A stretch of 64,000 nucleotides of DNA. Source: CAZRHR01 sp964578885. Its GTDB lineage: Bacteria > Bacteroidota > Bacteroidia > CAIKAF01. This document shows, in pieces, positions 9,059-16,798 of this stretch (within the stretch, counting starts at the first letter, position 1; each line of letters opens with the position of its first letter). Position numbers and translations under genes: made by a program. The stretch lies in contig CAZOEO010000004.1 of assembly GCA_964578885.1 (NCBI GenBank), positions 130,482-194,481 of the forward strand. The letters are read 5' to 3'. Under the pieces are notes generated by a model. The model did not search any database and was not told the origin of the DNA. It worked only from the letters and a program-made list of their open reading frames with translations.

Positions 9059-9300
9059 TTCGCCCATCTTTTGGAAATTGAATGATTTGCTTAAGATTGG
9101 TGGGCAACTCATGACCTTGTTGTTCATGAGGATGGTTTGAGCATCAAATCTTTCTAGCACGAAAGTGATTTTATCATAAATAATAGAGTCAAGTTTGATT
9201 ATAAAATATCTTGAATATCAATATTTTACAAATAATAATAAATTTCCGGCACCTTTACACGATAATTTCCAGTAAATTGAAATTGATTCATGCCTTTGCC

Positions 9301-9567
9301 ATGGAAAAGTTTAATCATCTCCTTTGGAATATAATGTTTCTTGCCACTGCAAGTCTATGGAATGCGGGCTGTGGAAACAATTGTACCCCTTCATCTAACG
9401 TAACTTGTACTGAAACACCGCCCTCAGGTGAACCTTGTGCCGCCTACTTTGAACGTTGGTTTTATCACGATCAAACAAAATCATGCACCCAAATTGGCTA
9501 CAGCGGCTGCTCTCAGCGTGGCTTTGCCACGCAACAAGAATGTGAAGCCTGTAAATGTCAGGAATGA
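9301..9567 (+). CDS. lipoprotein with Kunitz/BPTI-like domain
   Basis: 88 residues. A hydrophobic leader ends in NAGC, a plausible but imperfect lipobox. The mature part is a Cys-rich domain (about 40-88) with the Kunitz/BPTI pattern: Cys, 9 residues, Cys, exactly 15 residues, Cys, exactly 7 residues, Cys, 10 residues, Cys, 2 residues, Cys. The BPTI landmarks RxFY (here RWFY) and YGGC (here YSGC) are present. The last loop is two residues short and the usual NNF is RGF. The P1 position would be Ala, more like elastase inhibitors than trypsin inhibitors. ATG 9301 was chosen over an in-frame TTG at 9211 because it places the signal at the N-terminus. Confidence 0.72.
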   Translation: MEKFNHLLWNIMFLATASLWNAGCGNNCTPSSNVTCTETPPSGEPCAAYFERWFYHDQTKSCTQIGYSGCSQRGFATQQECEACKCQE

Positions 9568-9668
9568 TTTTTCAGAATACTTATTGCTGTCCTAAGTGAT
9601 GTTGACACACCATTCCCTGGCATTTTAAAATCACGCCTCACATGGTTACTCCGGGAACAAATGCATCA

Positions 9669-11435
9669 TTAAAATTGAAAATAGATAAACGTCTGTGCAT
9701 CAGCCAGTGCAAATTGATAAATCACCAGAAAAATCAAAATGCTGAGGCAGATTTGGGCGTAACCCGGAAGTGAAATAAAACGGAGTTTCATCGCTCGCTT
9801 CCACGTGGTTGGCAGCCAATGTAAAATCATCCCAAGTACAAACACCAAACTGACCCAAATCAGACCATCGATTACGGCAAAAATGTATGACGGAGTCCAA
9901 CCCGTTACATCGGCCATTTGGTGCCAAAGGGTACGCGCCGTGGCAACGGTATCTTCCGTATTTTTCACATCGCCAGCCCTGAAAAACAATCGTGTTAACG
10001 AGATGAAAATGAAGGTGATGGCAATTTTCCAGACCCGGATTGCCCAATGGGTAGAATGTTCGTACGGACTTATTTTTCGCCAATATTTATACACCACCAA
10101 GGCCAATCCATTGAGCCCTCCCCAAATCATGAAATTCCAGGAAGCTCCATGCCATAATCCTCCTATGAGCATGGTTAACAGCATGTTGATATTGGTAATG
10201 AAATGTCGCCAAATCGTCGGTTTCCACAATCCCAGCAAATACCAAATCAGAAAAATAAACGCAACGGCAGGAAGTAACCGCCATTCATGTGCAATAGCCG
10301 CGACCACACCCGTAAGTACGAAGGACCAAATAAAAGTACCCCAGGTGGCTTTTCGATTGCCTCCCAATGGAATATATAAATAATCTTTGAGCCAGGTAGA
10401 AAGGGAAATATGCCACCTTTTCCAGAAATCTGCTACGTTCTCTGCTTTATATGGCGAATTGAAATTTAATGGCAGTTTAAAACCCATGAGCAGCGCAACA
10501 CCAATGGCCATGTCGGTATAACCTGAAAAATCGGCATATACTTGTAAAGAATACACCAATAAGGAGAAAAAAACCTCAAACCCCTTCACCATTTCAGGCA
10601 AAGAAAAAGTTTTGTCTACCAATCCTACTGCAAGATAATCTGCCAAAATGACTTTCTTAGCCATGCCGCTTAAAATGAGAAAGATAGCTAATCCAAACAG
10701 ACGTTTAGACAAACGGTAGGGCTGGTAAATCTGAGGGATAAATTCTGCAGCCCGCACAATGGGACCAGCGACCAATTGAGGAAAATAGGCTACATAAAAT
10801 CCGAAATCCATCAATCGGGTCACGGGTTTCAAACGGCCCCTGTAAAGGTCAGCTGCATAGGAAATGGTTTGAAACGTGAAAAAGGAAACGCCAACGGGCA
10901 GAATGATATCATCTGCACCGAAATAGGCCGTGGCTAAAAACTGATCGTTCCAGTGAAATATCGGAGCCAATGCCTCTAATCCTTGATTCGCCCAGTCGCC
11001 AAGCCAGTTTCTTACCACCAACGGAATTCCTGTGGCTTGTGAATAGGCGTCTGCTAAAAAATAGGTGTACTTGAAGTAAAAAAGGGAAATAAGATTGATG
11101 AAAACACTTACACTTAACCAGGCTGTCTTCTTTACCTGACCAGGTGCTGCGGCAATTCGCTGACCGATATAAAAATCTGTTACAGTAGAAAAGACCAGTA
11201 AGAGGAAGAAAAAACCGGAGGTTTTAAAGTAAAAGAAAAGGGAAACGGCAAAAAGGAAGGTATTCCGCATGGCCAGCTTCTTTCCGATGAGGGCCATGCC
11301 CACCATCACCAACATGAAAAAAGCCCAAAAGCTCCAAACAGTAAAAGTAATGGGATGGTTTTTATCGAAAACTGTGCACCAGTTTAGCCCTTGCTCAAAA
11401 AGGGCACTCCAACTGGGTAACGCATTATTGGCCAT
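9669..11435 (-). CDS. MBOAT-family O-acyltransferase (AlgI/DltB-like)
   Basis: Polytopic inner-membrane enzyme, 588 residues with about 12-14 hydrophobic helices, that moves acyl groups across the membrane onto a polysaccharide or cell-wall polymer. The diagnostic region FWKRWHISLSTWLKDYLYIPLGG is in the middle and the catalytic His429 is in LIGGLWHGASWNFMIWGG. The family length is normally 460-520; the extra length is at the N-terminus and C-terminus. Its start overlaps the stop of the preceding SGNH gene by 11 bases, which ties it to the three upstream minus-strand genes. The acceptor polymer cannot be deduced from sequence. Confidence 0.92.
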   Translation of the reverse strand: MANNALPSWSALFEQGLNWCTVFDKNHPITFTVWSFWAFFMLVMVGMALIGKKLAMRNTFLFAVSLFFYFKTSGFFFLLLVFSTVTDFYIGQRIAAAPGQVKKTAWLSVSVFINLISLFYFKYTYFLADAYSQATGIPLVVRNWLGDWANQGLEALAPIFHWNDQFLATAYFGADDIILPVGVSFFTFQTISYAADLYRGRLKPVTRLMDFGFYVAYFPQLVAGPIVRAAEFIPQIYQPYRLSKRLFGLAIFLILSGMAKKVILADYLAVGLVDKTFSLPEMVKGFEVFFSLLVYSLQVYADFSGYTDMAIGVALLMGFKLPLNFNSPYKAENVADFWKRWHISLSTWLKDYLYIPLGGNRKATWGTFIWSFVLTGVVAAIAHEWRLLPAVAFIFLIWYLLGLWKPTIWRHFITNINMLLTMLIGGLWHGASWNFMIWGGLNGLALVVYKYWRKISPYEHSTHWAIRVWKIAITFIFISLTRLFFRAGDVKNTEDTVATARTLWHQMADVTGWTPSYIFAVIDGLIWVSLVFVLGMILHWLPTTWKRAMKLRFISLPGYAQICLSILIFLVIYQFALADAQTFIYFQF

Positions 11436-12687
11436 GTCGCAAAAGGTGTTTTTCGTAACTTTTTAGTATTGCGCTAAACATAAGATCACCCATCAGTCGA
11501 TAACCTGTTGGGGTAAAGTGAACTTTATCTGCCTGGGCAAGTCCGTTGCTTTGCCAAATGGCCATGGATTGTAAACCGCCCATCACGGTGAAAAAATCCC
11601 ATACACCACAACCTTCCGTTTGGGCAAGATAGCGCATGGCATCCCGAACCACCAAACCATTGGGATTCACGGCATAGCGACCTCGACGCATTCTTCGGAA
11701 TGAATCGTTGTTCGTAATTAATACCATCATCGCCTGGGGATTCACTTCTCGCACCATGCCCATGAGTTGTCTGTAGTTTCCTTGAAATGCTTCGGGGGAA
11801 AATCCATATCCGGCCGCATCATTGATCCCAATCCCAAAAATCACAACATCAGGCTTCAATTCCCGAAGATGATCCTTGAAATAAGCACATCTGAGGTACG
11901 AATAGGTACCGGCGCCATTCACCCCAATGGCATGATAAGTAATGCCCGGGTCACTATTTTCTAATTGAATGCCATATAAAACAAACGGCCCTGGAAGGCT
12001 ATCTGCCGCTTCGAGTTGTAAGGTGACGGCATGCACATAAGTGTTTAAAAAAAATTCGGTGATTCCCTCTTCTGGATGATGGATGCTGCGAACGCCTAAA
12101 CTATCGCCTCCTGCTACCGTTACTTTCATACGCTGTTCCCCGCGACCGTGAAATATTCGGATTTGGTTAAAATCGTACGCCGGATACCTCTCTCTTTTTA
12201 AAAAAATGGTCATAGATGCACCTGCTTCTTCAGTAATCACAGCCATACCTGTTAATCCCAGGGGAACATCCGATTCTCTTCCCACGTTTTTTACCGCGCG
12301 CCATTGCCCTGTATGGGTTACGTAATAATTTGGCGGGTTGTTGGTTCTGGCGAGTTGAAATGGAAAAATCAATCCCCGACTTCCTCGATTTCCCGGAAAC
12401 AAGGTGGTGAATCGTTCTCTGATCCGACCACTAAGCACGTCTGCCTGCACATGACTCCCACCAATATGCACCATATTGATTTTGCCGGTGCCTCTGAAAA
12501 TCAATTGGTCTAATTTTTTAAAAAATTGGCGCAATGGCAAACTATCTCCGTACCAATCCAACTGATTTTGCGCGTACTGGATAAAGGGAAAAGTGGGCAT
12601 TTCATGTGGATAATCGCTCACTTGTCCTTTTACACCTCCCCAAAATAGTCCCAAAATCAGGAAGATCTGCCAAACCTTACAACGCAT
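11425..12687 (-). CDS. SGNH/GDSL-family hydrolase or acyltransferase
   Basis: Exported SGNH-fold protein, 420 residues, with a signal peptide (about 1-21). Block I is HIGGSHVQAD with Ser78, the Asn block is FGIGINDAAGY (about 288), and the terminal Asp-x-x-His is DKVHFTPTGY (about 398). All catalytic residues are present. A beta-sandwich-like insert lies between blocks I and III (about 130-260). Proteins of this type paired with an MBOAT complete the transfer of acetyl to a glycan in the periplasm. It overlaps the MBOAT by 11 bases and the upstream SGNH gene by 11 bases, so the products probably act together. Confidence 0.85.
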   Translation of the reverse strand: MRCKVWQIFLILGLFWGGVKGQVSDYPHEMPTFPFIQYAQNQLDWYGDSLPLRQFFKKLDQLIFRGTGKINMVHIGGSHVQADVLSGRIRERFTTLFPGNRGSRGLIFPFQLARTNNPPNYYVTHTGQWRAVKNVGRESDVPLGLTGMAVITEEAGASMTIFLKRERYPAYDFNQIRIFHGRGEQRMKVTVAGGDSLGVRSIHHPEEGITEFFLNTYVHAVTLQLEAADSLPGPFVLYGIQLENSDPGITYHAIGVNGAGTYSYLRCAYFKDHLRELKPDVVIFGIGINDAAGYGFSPEAFQGNYRQLMGMVREVNPQAMMVLITNNDSFRRMRRGRYAVNPNGLVVRDAMRYLAQTEGCGVWDFFTVMGGLQSMAIWQSNGLAQADKVHFTPTGYRLMGDLMFSAILKSYEKHLLRHGQ

Positions 12688-14110
12688 GGCGCTTTTTTTC
12701 TCGTAAGGTAAACAGGTTGTATTCCCGTAAAAAACTTTGCAGGAGCATGTCGCCCATTTTTTTGGCTCCGGCTGGTGTAAAGTGAATATAGTCGCCTCCA
12801 GCCAATGGCGGGCTTTCCTTCACCCAGGCGGGCATGGCTCCTAAACCTCCCATGGCCTCTATCATATCGAAATATGCACAACCTTGCCGAAATGCAGCCG
12901 CTTTTAATGAATCCCGGGTGGCACCTAAATAGGGAAAGGATTGAAATTCACCATCTATTCGGGTCGACATGTCGGAGGGACCAATCACGATGATAGGCAG
13001 GTGTTTCTGATATTTACGGAACATTTTCAGCTGAAGCTCAAAACTTCGGGCAAATCGACCTGCTTCTTCTTTGCTTTCGATAGATGGAACCGCATTTCCT
13101 CCAAATTCGAGCCAAAGGGCTTCTGTCCCTAAGGCATCCCAACCTTTGAAAAGCAACGACTGATCTACACGGGTAAAAATGGTACCTGAACATCCGCGCA
13201 TGGGTAAGTTGTCTACAACCACGCCATGTTTGCTTTCCAGACTAAATCCGTACAATTCAAAACTTCCCGCTTCTCCCGTAGAAAAGGAAACAGTCAATGG
13301 ACTGCCGGGATTGGACAATTCGAAGCTAAAGGCTCTAAATCCATCCGTAGCGGAAAGAACTTGTTGCTGTCCATTCACCGAAATAGTTACGTCTTCTGTG
13401 GCTTCTCCTGCCAGTACTTTAATACGGCTGTAATGTCTGGCTTTGGGTGAAATACTGAATCCTGGAGAGAATTGTACTTGCGCTTCCGGACCTTGAACCA
13501 GTGTGAAATTGAGCAATGGCCCATATCTGCGATGGCCGGGTGAAACGGAATCTGGCGACCAAATCGCAAATCTGCGAAAAGTTCCGGAGTTGGTCTGCTT
13601 CACTGTGCCGGAAGGTATCACTTGCAGCGGTGGCTGCAAGCCAGGTCCGCCTCCGCCAAACGATTGTTGCAATCCTTCTCGCACCACTTCGGTGAGCCGG
13701 TCTATCTCAATTTGTGAATCGCCATAATGCATGATACGCACCAAGCCTGATTTTTTAGATTGATCCAGCGCGCGAAATAACGGATGGAGTAGGGTATCCT
13801 GATTTTCAGGAAAATGAATGGCTGCGGGATGTTTTCTGGCGTTACGCGTCATCACAGTCAGGCTGTCCTGAGAGGCCAATGCTTCTACCAACGCCAGACT
13901 ATCCGCCATTTCTTGTTTTCTCAATGCCGCCATGTCTACTACCGGCGATGACTCGGAACGCAATAATTTAGATAGCTGAGGCCATTTTAAATCCCAATCG
14001 TTTGTGATCGAACATTTTCCGCCGGGAATCAGACTTACCAAAAGCAAGCCTCCGCCAATGGCCATGCCAAATTTGACGACCCGCCAAGGGGAAATATACG
14101 GATTAGCCAT
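12677..14110 (-). CDS. second SGNH-family protein, membrane-anchored
   Basis: 477 residues with one hydrophobic segment near the N-terminus (about 14-30), then an acidic/Leu-rich linker and an SGNH domain from about 115: MHYGDSQIEIDR with Ser132, the Asn block WLEFGGNAVPS (about 342) and DYIHFTPAG with the catalytic His (about 447). It shares the domain order and C-terminal HFTPxGxxxMGDxL motif with the next gene, so the two look like diverged duplicates. It overlaps both neighbours (8 and 11 bases). A role in O-acylation together with the MBOAT is inferred from context. Confidence 0.82.
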   Translation of the reverse strand: MANPYISPWRVVKFGMAIGGGLLLVSLIPGGKCSITNDWDLKWPQLSKLLRSESSPVVDMAALRKQEMADSLALVEALASQDSLTVMTRNARKHPAAIHFPENQDTLLHPLFRALDQSKKSGLVRIMHYGDSQIEIDRLTEVVREGLQQSFGGGGPGLQPPLQVIPSGTVKQTNSGTFRRFAIWSPDSVSPGHRRYGPLLNFTLVQGPEAQVQFSPGFSISPKARHYSRIKVLAGEATEDVTISVNGQQQVLSATDGFRAFSFELSNPGSPLTVSFSTGEAGSFELYGFSLESKHGVVVDNLPMRGCSGTIFTRVDQSLLFKGWDALGTEALWLEFGGNAVPSIESKEEAGRFARSFELQLKMFRKYQKHLPIIVIGPSDMSTRIDGEFQSFPYLGATRDSLKAAAFRQGCAYFDMIEAMGGLGAMPAWVKESPPLAGGDYIHFTPAGAKKMGDMLLQSFLREYNLFTLREKKRHAL

Positions 14111-15224
14111 TTTTCCGAATCCTCAGTACTTGACCCGCACGAATCAAATCCGTTCGGAGATTATTCCACTTTTTTAATTCTGAAATGGTTACACCGCGGT
14201 ATCGGGAAGCAATTTGCCCCAGGTTGTCGCCGGGTTTCACTTTGTAATGAATCCATTGAACAGTTTGTGGTGCTGCAGGTTTAGAGGGTAAGGGTTCTGG
14301 GACAATAAGGGGGGATGCCGACGCATTGGCAACAGGTTCAGATGTATACACGTCTTCTGGAAGAGATTCATATGCTTTGGCTAAATCGGCCGGCAAAAGA
14401 ATTTCATATCCTTGGTTTCCAGGAATGTTTTCTGTACGATACATGGGATTCCACGCATGTAGTTTTTCTGGTGAGGTTTGTAAATGTTGCGCCAACAAGT
14501 GAAATTGCTCTGGCCGGGTCACTTTTACACGTTTCAGTTCAAAGGCTGGCTGAGGACCATGCTCCGCCAAACCATGTTCCGGAGCAAAGGCTAAAAGATA
14601 GGCTCCTGCGGTAAACCGGTAATACGCCTTTTGCTTTTCAGCGGATAAACCTGCTACCATAGAACTGGTTTGTTGTTTGCAGGTTCTTTCTCCGGCAGAA
14701 ACCACGTCGGCTGGGGAGGTGATAAATGCCAAAAATGCCAAAGACCAATCCTGGAATTGAACATGCAAATCCTTGAGCCACCTTACCGCCACCATACTGG
14801 AACGCAAGGGGTCTCTGCGTTCATCTAAGGTTTCGTTTACCTTTAAACCATACCGAACCGCAACCAAATAAGGTAAATTCCACAATCCACTGCCGCCTTG
14901 CGGACTTACGAACAAGGGATTGAAACCCGTAACTACCGGTAAATATTTTGCGATAGACGGAAGGTTATTTTTAGAAACGATAGGTTCAATCACTGGTAAA
15001 TGAGACGATGCAGATAACATCGTTTGCTGTAATCCTGCCGGATTCTGATACAGCTCTTCCCGAATCAGATGTCCAATTTCCGAAGACCACTGAATCCCTG
15101 ATTGCGCAGCCATCTGTTGAAAACGTCGGTGAAAGGTGGAATCTGCGGGTAGCACATCGCCTGCCTGGAGACTTGTAAAAAGTCCAAGGCAAAACCAGAA
15201 AATGCCATGCGTTAATCCTCTCAT
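14103..15224 (-). CDS. LysM protein with degenerate lytic-transglycosylase domain
   Basis: 373 residues: signal peptide (about 1-21), an SLT/MltD-like domain (about 75-200) and one LysM domain (about 326-370, YKVKPGDNLGQIASRY). The SLT fold is recognisable from GSGLWNLPYLVAVRYGL and DERRDP, but the position that holds the catalytic Glu in MltD-like enzymes (VESAF) reads VVTGF, with Glu replaced and one residue missing. The later AAYNxG block is also lost (LAFITSP). It is therefore probably a non-catalytic glycan-binding protein. It is the first gene of the overlapping acyltransferase operon, suggesting that it brings the complex to peptidoglycan. Confidence 0.8.
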   Translation of the reverse strand: MRGLTHGIFWFCLGLFTSLQAGDVLPADSTFHRRFQQMAAQSGIQWSSEIGHLIREELYQNPAGLQQTMLSASSHLPVIEPIVSKNNLPSIAKYLPVVTGFNPLFVSPQGGSGLWNLPYLVAVRYGLKVNETLDERRDPLRSSMVAVRWLKDLHVQFQDWSLAFLAFITSPADVVSAGERTCKQQTSSMVAGLSAEKQKAYYRFTAGAYLLAFAPEHGLAEHGPQPAFELKRVKVTRPEQFHLLAQHLQTSPEKLHAWNPMYRTENIPGNQGYEILLPADLAKAYESLPEDVYTSEPVANASASPLIVPEPLPSKPAAPQTVQWIHYKVKPGDNLGQIASRYRGVTISELKKWNNLRTDLIRAGQVLRIRKNG

Positions 15225-15293
15225 TCTTACAAAAATCTCCTTTTTTTCCTGAATTCAAAATGCTTTCGGTGAGTTTTTATTCACCATGCTGCG

Positions 15294-16007
15294 TCAATAT
15301 GTTTTCACCGCCAAAAGTGAATCTATTATTGGTCGTATCTTCTTCTTCCACAGATGATAACCTTCGGCGTTTAAGTGTAGTCCATCTTTTAAAAATAAGC
15401 TGCGCTTGGCACGGCCTGCGTCATCCAGCATCTCGTCATGAATACTCAACCAGTGGCAACGTCCGGTTTGCTGTTTCAAGGCCAATATTCTCTCTTTGGC
15501 CATGGCATTGAAAGCTTGTTGTTTTTCCAGAAACTCCGCACTTTTTATCGAAGGCTTTACACTGATATAAACGAGTTGGGTGCGCGGCCAATGCAAAACG
15601 AGCTGCGACATCAGCAGATTAAATTGCTCCAGAATGTGGGGAAGCATGGCATAGGGAAGACTCAAATCGTTTTCGCCGACATACAAAACCACCACTTTGG
15701 CACGAAGTGGACGAATCCACTCCGGAAAACGAAGATTCATATCTACCAGGGTGCTGCCACCAAATCCCATATTCAACACCCGGTATGGCGCAAAATCTTC
15801 TTTCAGGGTTTTCCACCCCCGAATACTGGAAGAACCGGTAAAAACGATATCGAAACTATCGGATGGAGAAAAAGAGCGCTGCGCCTCAATAAAATGCGAT
15901 TGAAACCTTGGGTGTTTAGGTATAATAGAATCGGCATACGTGCCTGTTTGAGCCCAAAGAAAACCACCCCAAAAGGCGAAAAAAAGTAAAAATATATGAC
16001 GAATCAT
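15294..16007 (-). CDS. GDSL/SGNH-family esterase
   Basis: 237 residues with a signal peptide (about 1-20). All four SGNH blocks are visible: IVFTGSSSIRGW (Ser about 59), the Gly block NMGFGGSTL, the Asn block YVGENDL, and KDGLHLNAEGY with the Asp-His pair. It resembles secreted lysophospholipase/acetyl-esterase-like enzymes such as those acting on acetylated carbohydrates; the substrate is not known. It lies 69 bases upstream of the LysM gene on the same strand but does not overlap it, so it may or may not belong to that operon. The protein is complete. Confidence 0.85.
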   Translation of the reverse strand: MIRHIFLLFFAFWGGFLWAQTGTYADSIIPKHPRFQSHFIEAQRSFSPSDSFDIVFTGSSSIRGWKTLKEDFAPYRVLNMGFGGSTLVDMNLRFPEWIRPLRAKVVVLYVGENDLSLPYAMLPHILEQFNLLMSQLVLHWPRTQLVYISVKPSIKSAEFLEKQQAFNAMAKERILALKQQTGRCHWLSIHDEMLDDAGRAKRSLFLKDGLHLNAEGYHLWKKKIRPIIDSLLAVKTY

Positions 16008-16017
16008 AAATAAATAA

Positions 16018-16062
16018 CGGGGAAAAGAGCGCCATCGTATGGATGAGGCTTTTTTCCCCGCA
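16018..16062 (-). terminator. possible stem-loop between lolA-like and GDSL genes
   Basis: CGGGGAAAA pairs with TTTTCCCCG across a 24-base loop. Only a weak T run follows on the minus strand, so this may be a weak terminator after the LolA-like gene or a processing hairpin. Confidence 0.3.
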
Positions 16063-16078
16063 ATAAATGAGTAAATGG

Positions 16079-16720
16079 TTAGTCCACCATGTTCACGCCC
16101 GGATATTTGGAGGCGTCGAACACAAAAATGCTGGCCGGGAAATCCTTGTCCGGAGTGAGTCTTTCGATTCGGTAAGTGTATTTGGTTCCGTTTTTCCCGA
16201 TAACCAACGCTTTTATAATCTGAAGTTTATCTTCGTCGATATCTAATCGGACGATGCTATAATCTTTGTCCTTGGGATTGGTCGGGAAAAGGTCGATTAC
16301 GGTAATTCTCCGTCCTCCAACGGTTTTCTTTTCTTTTACTTTTCCTTTGAACCCTTTTTCATAGATGGTAAACATGGTTTGCGGCGTAAGGGCGTCTTCT
16401 TCCAGTTCTGTGACTGGAACACGCTGTGCCTCATTTACATCTGCGCGATAAGTAATCACGGTTTTACCATCACAAACCACCGTTAGGCTGTCCATCTGGA
16501 GTTGATACAGGTCGCCTTTCATTTTTAAAACACCCCGGCTTTCCTGGTTAAGTCCCCGGCCTTCAATAAAAAAGGAAAAAGCCACTTCTACGCTTTTGTA
16601 GGACTTGGTCTTTTCACTTAACTTATCTAAAAGGGTTTTGGCTTCCCCTTCTACTTGTGCATGCAACATGGATAGGGTAGTGCTTAGCATAAAGCAAACC
16701 CCCAAAAATAAACGGTTCAT
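16079..16720 (-). CDS. LolA-like outer-membrane lipoprotein carrier
   Basis: 213 residues. A signal peptide ends at LSMLHAQ, followed by the LolA-type order: an amphipathic start (AKTLLDKLSEKTKSYKSVEVAFSF), FIEGRG and SRGVLKMKGDLYQL strands, and a C-terminal beta sheet. It would carry lipoproteins through the periplasm. In this phylum LolA-like genes often follow ftsK, as here. Bacteroidota LolA relatives are divergent and some may have other cargo, so the family is sure and the exact function less so. ftsK ends about 80 bases upstream. Confidence 0.85.
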   Translation of the reverse strand: MNRLFLGVCFMLSTTLSMLHAQVEGEAKTLLDKLSEKTKSYKSVEVAFSFFIEGRGLNQESRGVLKMKGDLYQLQMDSLTVVCDGKTVITYRADVNEAQRVPVTELEEDALTPQTMFTIYEKGFKGKVKEKKTVGGRRITVIDLFPTNPKDKDYSIVRLDIDEDKLQIIKALVIGKNGTKYTYRIERLTPDKDFPASIFVFDASKYPGVNMVD

Positions 16721-16798
16721 GAGAATGAATTTAACAATGGAATCAGGTTACAAATATTGTTCCGAAAATCGGAGGCCAAGGTAAAACAATTTTATGGC

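Noticed and set aside
9805..10383. 192-codon plus-strand open frame opposite the MBOAT gene
   Set aside because: Antisense shadow of a clearly recognised gene; no domain of its own.
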